In this document: piece after piece, positions 6,971-14,312 of the stretch
Layout: every line of letters starts with the position of its first letter
Numbering within the stretch: the stretch's first letter is position 1
The notes under the pieces: generated by a model
The model's input: the letters and a program-made list of their open reading frames with translations, nothing else
Databases searched by the model: none
What the model was told of the DNA's origin: nothing
Program-made: the position numbers and the translations under genes
Assembly (NCBI GenBank): GCA_019894815.1
Contig: JAGXNU010000028.1
Coordinates: 1 to 15,031 of the forward strand
Reading direction: 5' to 3'
DNA from: Promethearchaeota archaeon
GTDB lineage: Archaea > Asgardarchaeota > Lokiarchaeia > Sigyniarchaeales > SOKP01
DNA length: 15,031 nt

Positions 6971-6978
6971 TTTTAAAT
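6971..6978 (+). promoter_or_regulatory. TATA box of mtnA, probably leaderless
   Basis: TTTTAAAT lies 20-28 bp before the mtnA ATG, the distance expected if transcription starts at or next to the start codon. There is no Shine-Dalgarno site upstream of the ATG, which also fits a leaderless transcript. A similar CAATTTTTAAA context occurs ahead of the MFS gene. Confidence 0.5.
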
Positions 6979-6998
6979 AGTGCTAAATTAAATATTTT

Positions 6999-8024
6999 AT
7001 GATTCCAACGATTGAATGGACTGAGGATAATAAAGTCAAGATGATTGACCAAACGATTTTACCTCACGAATTAAAGTTCTTAGAATTCACGGATTATAGA
7101 GATGTAGCCACTTCAATTAAAGTCATGAACATACGTGGTGCTCCCGCTATAGGTGTAGCCGCCGCATTTGGAATGGCTTTGGCCACGATTGAATTTAAAT
7201 CTCTATCAAAAGATAATTTTCTCTCATCAATGAAAGAAGCAGCGGAGATCATTAAAAATACAAGACCAACCGCTTCAAATTTATTCTGGGCTGTAGATAG
7301 AGTATGGAGGATAATCAAAGATTTTCCGGACAATCCCCAAACTTTGTCAGATTTAGTAGTAGAAGAAGCAAAAATCATGGCGCAAGAAGATATTACAGTC
7401 AATAAAAACATAGGAAAAAATGGTGCTAAGTTATTGAATGATGGAGATGTTGTCTTAACGCATTGTAATGCGGGGTCGTTAGCTACTGTCCAATATGGAA
7501 CCGCTTTAGCCCCCGTAAGAGCCGCTATTGAAGATGGAAAGAAAATAAGTGTGATTGCTGATGAAACTAGACCAAGATTACAAGGTGCGCGGCTAACTGC
7601 GTATGAACTGCAATATGATAAAATCCCCGTGAAAGTTATCTCTGACACATCCTCCGGGTTATTAATGCGTCTTGGAAAAGTTGATAAAGTAATTGTGGGG
7701 GCAGATAGAGTATCATCTGATGCCGTATTTAATAAAATTGGTACTTATTTAGTTGCTTTAGCTGCGAAAGATAATAATATTCCTTTCTATGTTGCAGCTC
7801 CGACCTCAACACTTTCTCTTCAAGATACTGTAGATGATGTGACGATTGAACAACGCGATGCTACAGAGGTAAGTAATGTACTTGGTAAAATTCGAATCGT
7901 TCCGGAAGGCGTTGAATGCTTAAATTATGCTTTTGACATCACTCCATTTCGCCTAGTTAGTGGAATAATCACTGAAGATGGTGTATTCACACCAGAAGAA
8001 ATGTTATCAAAATATAAAAAATAA
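6999..8024 (+). CDS. mtnA: S-methyl-5-thioribose-1-phosphate isomerase
   Basis: MtnA isomerises 5-methylthioribose-1-phosphate to methylthioribulose-1-phosphate, in the cytosol, downstream of methylthioadenosine phosphorolysis. The 341-residue length is typical. Hallmarks are RGAPAIGVAAAFG (46-58), NTRPTASNLFWAVDR (87-101), LTHCNAGSLAT (153-163) with the catalytic Cys156, ADETRPRLQGARLTAYEL (187-204), GADRV (234-238) with the catalytic Asp236, NKIGTY (245-250) and PFYVAAPTST (262-271). These separate it from the eIF2B-alpha-like and ribose-1,5-bisphosphate isomerase relatives. No other methionine-salvage gene is adjacent. In archaea MtnA may feed the shunt that disposes of methylthioadenosine or 5'-deoxyadenosine, and that is inference here. 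The gene is monocistronic: it diverges from the FAD oxidase and is followed by a T-rich region. Confidence 0.95.
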   Translation: MIPTIEWTEDNKVKMIDQTILPHELKFLEFTDYRDVATSIKVMNIRGAPAIGVAAAFGMALATIEFKSLSKDNFLSSMKEAAEIIKNTRPTASNLFWAVDRVWRIIKDFPDNPQTLSDLVVEEAKIMAQEDITVNKNIGKNGAKLLNDGDVVLTHCNAGSLATVQYGTALAPVRAAIEDGKKISVIADETRPRLQGARLTAYELQYDKIPVKVISDTSSGLLMRLGKVDKVIVGADRVSSDAVFNKIGTYLVALAAKDNNIPFYVAAPTSTLSLQDTVDDVTIEQRDATEVSNVLGKIRIVPEGVECLNYAFDITPFRLVSGIITEDGVFTPEEMLSKYKK

Positions 8025-8027
8025 TTT

Positions 8028-8058
8028 AAAGTTCTTTAACTTTTAATCTTTATTAACT
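8028..8058 (+). terminator. Probable mtnA terminator: short hairpin and T-rich tract
   Basis: AAAGTT (8028-8033) and AACTTT (8038-8043) form a 6-bp stem with a 4-nt loop just after the mtnA stop, followed by T-rich sequence to about 8058. Archaeal termination relies on such T-rich tracts, and the hairpin may be incidental. Confidence 0.4.
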
Positions 8059-8060
8059 TT

Positions 8061-8100
8061 TATTGCTGAGATGAGTAGATTATTGCTGAGATGAGTAGAT
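8061..8100 (+). repeat. Perfect 20-bp tandem duplication over a start codon
   Basis: The unit TATTGCTGAGATGAGTAGAT occurs at 8061-8080 and again at 8081-8100, and the next two bases continue the unit. Each copy contains ATGAGTAGA, so the start region of the downstream membrane protein is duplicated. As 20 is not a multiple of three, the first ATG (8071) is in a different frame. It reads MSRLLLR and stops at TGA 8092-8094, overlapping the second ATG (8091) as ATGA. Confidence 0.95.
8071..8094 (+). other. Seven-codon upstream ORF created by the duplication
   Basis: ATG at 8071 opens the frame MSRLLLR, which ends at TGA 8092-8094. The TGA overlaps the start codon of the membrane protein at 8091 in an ATGA arrangement of the kind used for translational coupling. 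Both ATGs have the same upstream bases because of the duplication. Whether ribosomes use the first start is unknown. Confidence 0.4.
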
Positions 8101-8357
8101 TAGCAGGTCATAAATCGACAAAGAAGCAATCCTTGTTTAATCTTTTCATTTATTTAATGATTGAGGTTTTTTGCTTAAATTTGTATATCATAATATCTGG
8201 ATTAGAGGGAAATTTCAATTGGACCATTGAAGAATTGACATCCACAGCAGCAGGAATGGCAATTCAAACTATAAATTTAATTGCAGTTATAATTGGTTTT
8301 GCTTTAGTTATTCAATTTATCATATACGTTCTTTTAATTTTTACGGAATCAGATTAA
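8091..8357 (+). CDS. Small two-helix membrane protein, unknown function
   Basis: This 88-residue protein is not recognised as any family. A basic N-terminus (MSRLAGHKSTKKQ) precedes a first hydrophobic stretch at about residues 15-36. A short acidic loop (NWTIEELTST) follows, then a long second hydrophobic stretch at about 57-84 and an acidic end (TESD). Positive charges at the N-terminus predict both ends in the cytoplasm. The start codon is the second of two duplicated ATGs; an in-frame TAG at 8076-8078 excludes a longer form. The stop overlaps that of the convergent dihydrouridine synthase by 4 bp. The transmembrane pattern supports a real gene, but codon statistics were not computed. Confidence 0.6.
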   Translation: MSRLAGHKSTKKQSLFNLFIYLMIEVFCLNLYIIISGLEGNFNWTIEELTSTAAGMAIQTINLIAVIIGFALVIQFIIYVLLIFTESD

Positions 8358-9373
8358 GAATTGTAAAATTGAATAACTTCTTTAAAAATGCACTTTAATT
8401 GGTTTAAATTTTTAGCCTTTGATATCCTTCTCCTAATACTTGTTGAATCTTTTATATTTTTCGTTAACCATATTGAATTTCGATATAATTCTGTAAATTT
8501 GAATAATTCTTTTTGATATTTAATGGGATTATTTTCATCTAAAAAATCATCAATACACTCTTCATAAAGCTTAATATGATTCTGCCATTTAATTATATCA
8601 TTTTCAATTGATATTTCAGTATCATTTTTAAGAAATTTGTCAATTTGGTTGAATATTTCTGGGTTTCCAATGCTACCACGTCCGATCATTAATCCATCCA
8701 CATTTGTGTGTTCTAAGAAATATTTAGCTGAATCGTGATCAACAAGATCTCCATTTCCAATAACAGGAATGGATAGGTTTTTCTTTATCTTTCTAATTGT
8801 ATCTAAATCAATTTTAGCATCATTAAATCTATCTTTTACCGTTCTACCGTGAATAGTAATAAATTCTAAGCCCAAATTATCAATGAGAGATATAAATTCA
8901 TCGATTTCAACTGGTTTTTCAAAACCTGTTCTAACTTTTAATGATACTGGACGAGATGAAAATTTTAAGGCAGTTTGAATTAATTGACGTAAAGTCTCCA
9001 AATCATTCATTAAATAACCTCCTTCTTTTGCTTTTATTGCTCTTTTTGAGGGGCAACCTGCGTTTAGATCAATCAAATCAAATTCATAGCTCTCTAAGAA
9101 TTCAATAGCTTTTTTTAAAGCATCTATACTTGAACCAATTAATTGAACACCTATGGGTCTTTCTTCTTCAATCATGTATAACTCTAATTCCACAGAGGAA
9201 GGATTTTGTTCGAGTCGTTTAGTGTATAACATCGGTACAATAACTAATCCCACATTATCAGAAACTTTCCGACAAAATCTGCGATATGGCGCAGTACTGA
9301 TATTTTGCATGGGGGCAAGAATTAAATTATTGTTTAATGCAATCCTACCTAACTTCATTTTTTCTTTACTCAT
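8354..9373 (-). CDS. tRNA-dihydrouridine synthase
   Basis: Dus enzymes use FMN and NADPH to reduce uridine to dihydrouridine in the tRNA D-loop or variable loop. This 339-residue protein shows the N-terminal flavin segment LAPMQNISTAPYRRFCRK (19-36), VQLIG (76-80), the catalytic motif DLNAGCPSKRAIKAKEGGYLM (102-122) with Cys107 as the proton donor, SLKVRTGF, ITIHGRT, PVIGNGDL and DGLMIGRGSIGNP. The C-terminal 70 residues correspond to the helical tRNA-binding domain. The uridine position modified cannot be told from sequence. AGAAGG lies a few bases before the ATG, supporting the start. The gene ends tail-to-tail with the small membrane protein, sharing TTAA. Confidence 0.93.
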   Translation of the reverse strand: MSKEKMKLGRIALNNNLILAPMQNISTAPYRRFCRKVSDNVGLVIVPMLYTKRLEQNPSSVELELYMIEEERPIGVQLIGSSIDALKKAIEFLESYEFDLIDLNAGCPSKRAIKAKEGGYLMNDLETLRQLIQTALKFSSRPVSLKVRTGFEKPVEIDEFISLIDNLGLEFITIHGRTVKDRFNDAKIDLDTIRKIKKNLSIPVIGNGDLVDHDSAKYFLEHTNVDGLMIGRGSIGNPEIFNQIDKFLKNDTEISIENDIIKWQNHIKLYEECIDDFLDENNPIKYQKELFKFTELYRNSIWLTKNIKDSTSIRRRISKAKNLNQLKCIFKEVIQFYNS

Positions 9374-9492
9374 ATAAGCCTTCTTGTTAATAAACTATAA
9401 AGTATAAAGAAGAAATTTTAATAAAAACTGCCTTTTAGTTTAATTATATACAATTATTATTCTAAAATTGTACAAGAGAGAAAAAATTTATC

Positions 9493-9990
9493 TTGACAAA
9501 TTATCTAAAAGAATTTGAATTAAATATAGATTCAGCTAAAATTTCATACAATGAAGGTGAACCACTGAAACTCAATAATGATTATGCTTTTTTTCATAAC
9601 AAAAACAAGTTTAGAAAGGAACTAAATAAGCTTCAATATTTATTTAAAAACTATACTGGCGATTCTCTAGTGGCTTCAGGAATAAGAGATACTTATCTCA
9701 AGGAAGAGATTTCAGAAGATTTTTTAATAGTTTTCTTTACAACTAACGACACGGTAAAAAATGCTGATGAGATTATTGAACCAAAGATAAATTTAGCATT
9801 TGAAACGGGAGATTACTACTTAAAATCTTCCACAAATTATATTCTACTGATGAGTAAAGATATGGCGGGGTTAATTGCAGGTATCAATACTTTGGAATCA
9901 GTATTCACCCAAGTTTTCGAACATTATTTAAAAATTAATGACCCTGAAGATTATGTGAAAATAAGACCATTTGAAATTTATAGCAATTAA
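9493..9990 (+). CDS. Standalone GH20b-like (hexosaminidase N-terminal) domain protein
   Basis: This 165-residue protein starts at TTG; an in-frame TAA at 9463-9465 and no ATG nearby make TTG the only practical start. The second half runs INLAFETGDYYLKSSTNY, then ILLMSKDMAGLIAGINTLESVF, then KIRPFEI. It resembles the non-catalytic N-terminal alpha/beta domain of GH20 beta-hexosaminidases and related glycosidases, with its pattern E-x-YxLxI...A-GxxxGxxTLxQLL...IxDxP. The early residues also fit: a parental P-L-K strand, then a helix-rich part. No catalytic barrel follows, so it cannot be a glycosidase alone. No signal peptide is seen. It may be an isolated carbohydrate- or partner-binding domain. 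The resemblance is by eye and could be coincidental. It diverges from the dus gene. Confidence 0.65.
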   Translation: MTNYLKEFELNIDSAKISYNEGEPLKLNNDYAFFHNKNKFRKELNKLQYLFKNYTGDSLVASGIRDTYLKEEISEDFLIVFFTTNDTVKNADEIIEPKINLAFETGDYYLKSSTNYILLMSKDMAGLIAGINTLESVFTQVFEHYLKINDPEDYVKIRPFEIYSN

Positions 9991-10052
9991 ATAATATCTC
10001 TTTATCTTCATTTTTTGTTAAATTAAGTAAGAAAAATATTTAGAGACAGAAA
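9991..10052. terminator. T-rich convergent intergenic region
   Basis: This gap lies between two convergent genes. It has a T-rich run on the plus strand (around 10000-10020) and a T-rich run on the minus strand (around 10028-10042, TATTTTTCTTAC). Such tracts terminate archaeal transcription, so it probably serves both genes. No strong hairpin is seen. Confidence 0.4.
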
Positions 10053-11771
10053 TTAAGATGCAAACTTCCATGGTTTCTGCCTTTTTAAGCGATATGCTTT
10101 ATTTGCATATTCTAGTACCATGCGATGAGTATTAAAATAAGCGGCTAATGAAATTGCATTTTTACTTCTAAGTAGCCAATTCTCATGATTCATGTATGTA
10201 GGAATGATTTCATTCTCTAAAATCTCATAGAACGCATTTGAATCGATATCCCAATCGTTTAAAACTCCCAGATCACTGGGATTCGAATCATCAGGACCTA
10301 TTGCCCAGCCGGCCATTGGATTCTTCTTGTATCCCTCAAGCCACCACCCATCGAGAACACTGCAATTTAATATGCCATTTAAAGCGGCTTTCATCCCACT
10401 TGTTCCGCTAGCTTCACGATATCTTTCGGGAGTATTCAACCACACATCAACTCCTGAAACCAGCATGTGAGCCATATCCATGTTATAATTCTCGATCAAA
10501 ACAACTTTTACACCATAATTATCATAAAGGTATTCTCCCGATTCATAGATTTTTTTAATATAATCCTTACCCATTACATCCTTTGGATGTGCTTTCCCAG
10601 CAAATAAAAATTGTGCTTTTCCTTGACAAAGCTTTCCTAGCCTATCGATATCATGAAATATTAGTGTCGCTCTCTTATAAGTAGCGAACCTTCGAGCGAA
10701 TCCAAAGGTGATCAATTCCTCGTCTAATAGATTCCAACTATGCCCTTTCTGATAATTTATTAAATTAAATTTGTTTTCTATATGAGCATCAAAAAGTTCC
10801 AAATCATCTAATTCAATAGCATTTTGGAGTAAGTGTGGGTTTGATTTCCAATTTGGCCACTTTCTTTCAAACATTTTCCTTATTGGTTTTGAAATCCAAA
10901 AAGGTAGGTGAATCCCGTTAGTAATATAGTCGATGTTGGCATTTGGGAACATTTTTCGAGAGATTTCACCGTGTTTTTTTGCCACACCATTTTGATAACG
11001 AGAAACGTTTATTCCTAAGAAAGTCATATTGAGAGATCCTTTATCATCGGCAAGCTTTCTTATTTCGGAGGGAAACCTGTTTTCAAATACTTTATCCACT
11101 AATTTTTGATCAAATTTATCATGCCCAGCCGGGACCGGAGTATGGGTTGTGAATACTACGCGTTCTTTTACTTTTTCCAAATCTCCTAGGTTTTTATAAA
11201 GTTCTACTATAGAAAAGGAACCATGCCCTTCATTAAGGTGATATACTTTAAGATTTTCATATCCCTGTGATTTTAACAATTTAACTGCTCCAATACCTAA
11301 AATTTGCTCTTGGACAATTCGATTCCACCTTGATGTCGAATCATATAAAGAGCCGGTCATTTGTTTCATCCAATCTTCATTTCCTTCAACATCAGTGGTA
11401 AGGAGATAAACAGGGATGATATGACCTGATTGACCAATCACCTTATAGAGCCAAGCAGTTACTAAAACTTCCTTATCTTCAATCTTTATGGTGATAGGTT
11501 TGGCTATTTTTTCAAATTCATAAAAATAATTCCATTCAATTTCTTTTTCCTTTTGCTCACCTTTTTCATTGAACAACTGGTAGAAATAACCAGAACTATA
11601 ACAAAGACATACAGCAACCATTGGAATTTCCAAATCTGCCGCAGACCTAATGGTATCACCAGATAAAACCCCTAAACCTCCACTATAAGTTGGAATGCTT
11701 GAATCAATCCCGATCTCCATCGAAATATATGCTACAAGTGTATTTTCCTTAAGTTCTTCATCAATTTCCAT
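10053..11771 (-). CDS. Alpha-glucan (glycogen/maltodextrin) phosphorylase, short archaeal form
   Basis: This is a GT35 phosphorylase, which releases glucose-1-phosphate from alpha-1,4-glucans using pyridoxal phosphate. From ATG 11771 (572 residues) it has the N-terminal YISMEIGIDSSIPTYSGGLGVLSGD (15-39), NEGHGSF (180-186), HTPVPAGHDKF (210-220), TNGIH (284-288), FGFARRFATYKRA (356-368), and the PLP motif EASGTSGMKAALNG (453-466) with Lys461 predicted to hold PLP. At 572 residues it belongs to the short class of archaea and some bacteria that lack the N-terminal regulatory extensions of the 800-residue enzymes, so allosteric control by AMP is unlikely. A TTG at 11780 is the only other start and adds three residues. 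It follows the UPF0173 gene with an 89-bp gap that has its own TATA-like AATATATA (11827-11834, minus). Confidence 0.93.
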   Translation of the reverse strand: MEIDEELKENTLVAYISMEIGIDSSIPTYSGGLGVLSGDTIRSAADLEIPMVAVCLCYSSGYFYQLFNEKGEQKEKEIEWNYFYEFEKIAKPITIKIEDKEVLVTAWLYKVIGQSGHIIPVYLLTTDVEGNEDWMKQMTGSLYDSTSRWNRIVQEQILGIGAVKLLKSQGYENLKVYHLNEGHGSFSIVELYKNLGDLEKVKERVVFTTHTPVPAGHDKFDQKLVDKVFENRFPSEIRKLADDKGSLNMTFLGINVSRYQNGVAKKHGEISRKMFPNANIDYITNGIHLPFWISKPIRKMFERKWPNWKSNPHLLQNAIELDDLELFDAHIENKFNLINYQKGHSWNLLDEELITFGFARRFATYKRATLIFHDIDRLGKLCQGKAQFLFAGKAHPKDVMGKDYIKKIYESGEYLYDNYGVKVVLIENYNMDMAHMLVSGVDVWLNTPERYREASGTSGMKAALNGILNCSVLDGWWLEGYKKNPMAGWAIGPDDSNPSDLGVLNDWDIDSNAFYEILENEIIPTYMNHENWLLRSKNAISLAAYFNTHRMVLEYANKAYRLKRQKPWKFAS

Positions 11772-11869
11772 ATTAACCAATTCTTAATATAATTAATTTG
11801 AATATGTTATTTCTGGTTTTTAATCTTATATATTGATAAAATTGTAAAAAAATTTAAAATAAATCTTAA

Positions 11870-12517
11870 TTATATGGCTAATGTTTTATTCTCTAATATC
11901 TCTACTTTTATCTTAGGATTTTTCTTATTCATGATTTCTTCAAATTCCTTTAAATCTTTACCCCAATTATGCATTGGAACTACAATTTCTGGTTGAATGT
12001 CCATTGCAGAATCCGTAGCTTCTTCAAAATCCATTGTATATGTTCCTCCACAAGGAAGCAAAGCAACAGTTATTTTTCTATCTGCTAAAGTTTTCATCTC
12101 AGGAATTCTTTCTGTATCTCCCGCATGATAAATGCTCTTACCTGCTGATTCTATAATCGTTCCTGTCCAACCATTACTTTTAGGATGAGTTGATTTCTTT
12201 ATTGTATATGCTGGAAATAATTCAATCGAAAAATCTTTGTAGGCAAATTTTTCCCCAATCTTTAGAGTTTGTCCATTAAAATCTTTTAAACTATTTTCAA
12301 TACTCTCTGGACCTAGTAAAATTGTTTCTTCTTTCCACAATTTTTTAATGTCCGATTTTGAGAAATGATCTCCGTGTGAATGAGATGAAACAATGATATC
12401 GGCCTTTTCTTCATCTTTACTTACTTTATATGGGTCTAGATATATAATTCGACCACTAAACATCTTAATCTTAAAACTAGCATGGCCCAACCAATAAATT
12501 TCCATTTGTGCATCCAT
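11870..12517 (-). CDS. UPF0173-type metal-dependent hydrolase (metallo-beta-lactamase fold)
   Basis: This 215-residue protein belongs to the MBL-fold superfamily, close to the UPF0173/YtkL-like group. It opens with MEIYWLGHASFKIK (5-18). It carries the dimetal motif SHSHGDH (45-51: His46, His48, Asp50, His51), an IYHAGDTE motif (about 129-136) supplying His and bridging Asp, and a C-terminal VPMHNWGKD with the last His. These give a full set of metal ligands, so it is probably an active hydrolase, but the group's substrate is unknown. GAGTGAT on the minus strand (12522-12528) lies 4 nt before the ATG at 12517 and favours it over Met5. A TATA-like TTTATATTA lies further upstream (12538-12546, minus). 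It is co-directional with glucan phosphorylase, with no evident functional link. Confidence 0.88.
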   Translation of the reverse strand: MDAQMEIYWLGHASFKIKMFSGRIIYLDPYKVSKDEEKADIIVSSHSHGDHFSKSDIKKLWKEETILLGPESIENSLKDFNGQTLKIGEKFAYKDFSIELFPAYTIKKSTHPKSNGWTGTIIESAGKSIYHAGDTERIPEMKTLADRKITVALLPCGGTYTMDFEEATDSAMDIQPEIVVPMHNWGKDLKEFEEIMNKKNPKIKVEILENKTLAI

Positions 12518-12624
12518 TTAAATCACTCTTTCATATTTAATATAAAACATATCTCAAAATATGATTCTAACTTTTTAAGACTATCTTGAGAAATTATTAT
12601 GTAAAAAGAGTTATCAAGTTAGAT

Positions 12625-12996
12625 CTATTCTTCTTCCAAATTTAATTCTGGATTTTCCAATAAGATTTTCTTAGATATTCCTAAATCATTGGGTTTTTCA
12701 ATACTTAAATCATTAATTCTTTCAAGAAAAAGACTATTTTCGAAAGTGGGGACGGAATTTATTAAGTTGGGTTTAGGAAAATCATTAATTAAATTAGGTC
12801 GGATATTGCTTTTAATTACTGTAATATCATCTTCAAAGTCCATATTTCCAGAGAGTTTGTTCTTGAAAAAATGATTAAATGAATTTAAAGCATTTTTATT
12901 CAAACTTGGTTTATTAATGGGATTTATCGGGAAGATGGAACTAGACATTCGACAAATTGGACAATTGTTATCATCAAGACCATGCATGCAAGCCAT
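12625..12996 (-). CDS. Small protein with N-terminal CxHx6CxxC motif and disordered tail, unknown function
   Basis: This 123-residue protein is not recognised with confidence. Its first 16 residues, MACMHGLDDNNCPICR, hold Cys3, His5, Cys12 and Cys15, a compact set of possible zinc ligands in an HGLDDxxCPxC context. The rest is rich in Asn, Pro, Leu, Ile and Ser with no predicted fold, including a nine-residue-period repeat PNLIN at 67-71 and 76-80, and an acidic end (NPELNLEEE). The composition suggests a disordered tail with short linear motifs behind a tiny metal-binding tag. No membrane segment or signal peptide is present. The gene diverges from the SIS-domain gene across 76 bp. The sharply conserved-looking N-terminus argues for a real gene. 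Confidence 0.6.
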   Translation of the reverse strand: MACMHGLDDNNCPICRMSSSIFPINPINKPSLNKNALNSFNHFFKNKLSGNMDFEDDITVIKSNIRPNLINDFPKPNLINSVPTFENSLFLERINDLSIEKPNDLGISKKILLENPELNLEEE

Positions 12997-13072
12997 TTTA
13001 TTTACTCTAATAATATTCCTATTCTGTGTTCTTTAAATTAATTTTATCTTTTATTTCTTTTTATAATAATTT

Positions 13073-14194
13073 ATGAATGAAGCAAATAATGTCTTTCTCT
13101 CGGAGATTTATTCCCAACCAGATGCTCTTAAAAGCACTTTTGAACACATACTATCTGAGAGTAAGCCCCAATTCTTGAAAGTTAAAGATTTTATTAAAAG
13201 AGGCGGTATTTCAAAGTTAATTTTTACTGGAATGGGGTCTAGCTACATTGTATCTTATCTACCATATTATTTACTAAATCAATATGGAATAACCATTGAA
13301 ATCCGCGAGGCTGGAGAATTTTTATTTAATACTTTCCCAAAGACGAGACAAGATTCTTTTAAGGATACAGGAATTGTTATAATATCTCAATCAGGAGAAT
13401 CTGGAGAAATTAGGGAATTATTGAAAAATATCAATGACATTGATGTAAAACCATTAACAATAGGAATTACAAATAATCCCGATAGCTATTTAGCATACAT
13501 GACAGAATTGCAAATATTCATGAACATTGAAGAAACCACAGTTACTTCTAAAACATACCTTTGTACATTATTGATATTGTACGTTATGTCAAAAACAATC
13601 ATAGGAGAATTCTTTACTAAGGAAGAAGACATTCAAGAAGTTCGAAATTTAATTAAAGAAATCGAAGATTTACTAAATGATAAGCAAAAAATCAAATATA
13701 TATGGGAAAAAATGCTCCCTAAATTCGGAAAAAAGATAGAGTTTTTAGAAATACTTGCAAGAGGTTCCTCGATGGTCACAGCTCATCAAGCCGCATTGAA
13801 TTTTAAAGAAATCGTAAGATCATACTCAGAAGCAACCCCCATCTCAACCTTTAGACATGGGGGTATAGAATGTTTGAATGATAAATCAAAACTTATCATA
13901 CTCACTTCAGATGATAAAAATCTTAAATTTAATGGAGAATTTATTAAGAAATTAACCTCTGATTGGACATTTGGCAAATTATTACATATCACTAATCAAA
14001 AACTCAATGATGAATTAGAGAAAATTCATAAAAATCCAAAAATAATTCTCTATAAACACAATATAAAAGACCCCTTTTTAGCTCCTTTATATGAGATCGT
14101 GATTCTACAGTTGTTATTTTACAAGATGGCAGAGGATAAAGGAATTATCCCGGGTACATTCTTGTATTCCCAAAAAATAACTCGCGATTTATGA
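13073..14194 (+). CDS. Double SIS-domain sugar-phosphate isomerase/deaminase-like protein (GlmS C-terminal-like)
   Basis: This 373-residue protein has two SIS domains, like the isomerase half of glucosamine-6-phosphate synthase and AgaS/FrlB-type proteins. SIS1 shows LIFTGMGSSYIVSYL (49-63), ISQSGESGEIRELL (104-117) and a TTVTSKTYLCTLLI segment (155-168) equivalent to the GlmS sugar-binding (S/T)TK loop. SIS2 starts LARGSSMVTAHQAALNFKEI (228-247), followed by SEATPISTFRHGGIE, matching GlmS AE.-..GE(L/F)(K/R)HGP with HGG instead of HGP. The C-terminus PGTFLYSQKITRDL fits the KVT ending of deaminase-type members. No glutaminase domain is present, so it cannot make glucosamine-6-phosphate from glutamine by itself. 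It could act as a deaminase, a sugar-phosphate isomerase or a sensor. A TATA-like TTTAAAT lies at 13032-13038. Confidence 0.85.
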   Translation: MNEANNVFLSEIYSQPDALKSTFEHILSESKPQFLKVKDFIKRGGISKLIFTGMGSSYIVSYLPYYLLNQYGITIEIREAGEFLFNTFPKTRQDSFKDTGIVIISQSGESGEIRELLKNINDIDVKPLTIGITNNPDSYLAYMTELQIFMNIEETTVTSKTYLCTLLILYVMSKTIIGEFFTKEEDIQEVRNLIKEIEDLLNDKQKIKYIWEKMLPKFGKKIEFLEILARGSSMVTAHQAALNFKEIVRSYSEATPISTFRHGGIECLNDKSKLIILTSDDKNLKFNGEFIKKLTSDWTFGKLLHITNQKLNDELEKIHKNPKIILYKHNIKDPFLAPLYEIVILQLLFYKMAEDKGIIPGTFLYSQKITRDL

Positions 14195-14202
14195 TTATCC
14201 CA

Positions 14203-14220
14203 ATTTTTCTTATTTATTAT
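14203..14220 (+). terminator. T-rich probable terminator after the SIS gene
   Basis: A T-rich run (TTTTTCTTATTTATTAT) starts about 9 bp past the stop codon of the SIS-domain gene. It fits the oligo-T type of archaeal terminator. No supporting hairpin is evident. Confidence 0.35.
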
Positions 14221-14276
14221 CAAAATTTGATTCTTAATAATACTTCAAGCTCGAAAACTAGAAATATTAAAACCAA

Positions 14277-14300
14277 TTTTTAAACTTATTATATAAAATA
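14277..14300 (+). promoter_or_regulatory. Promoter region of the MFS gene
   Basis: Two TATA-like stretches occur. TTTTTAAAC is at about 14276-14284, in the same CAATTTTTAAA-like context as the mtnA promoter (CCAATTTTTAAAC here), and TTATATAAAA is at 14288-14297. The first would give a start site a few bases upstream of the ATG at 14313. No Shine-Dalgarno site precedes that ATG, so a leaderless or nearly leaderless transcript is likely. Confidence 0.45.
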
Positions 14301-14312
14301 TAGATAATTCTC

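Noticed and set aside
7094..7648. Long minus-strand open frame opposite mtnA
   Set aside because: It lies wholly inside mtnA, whose catalytic motifs are intact on the plus strand. The antisense protein has no recognisable features.
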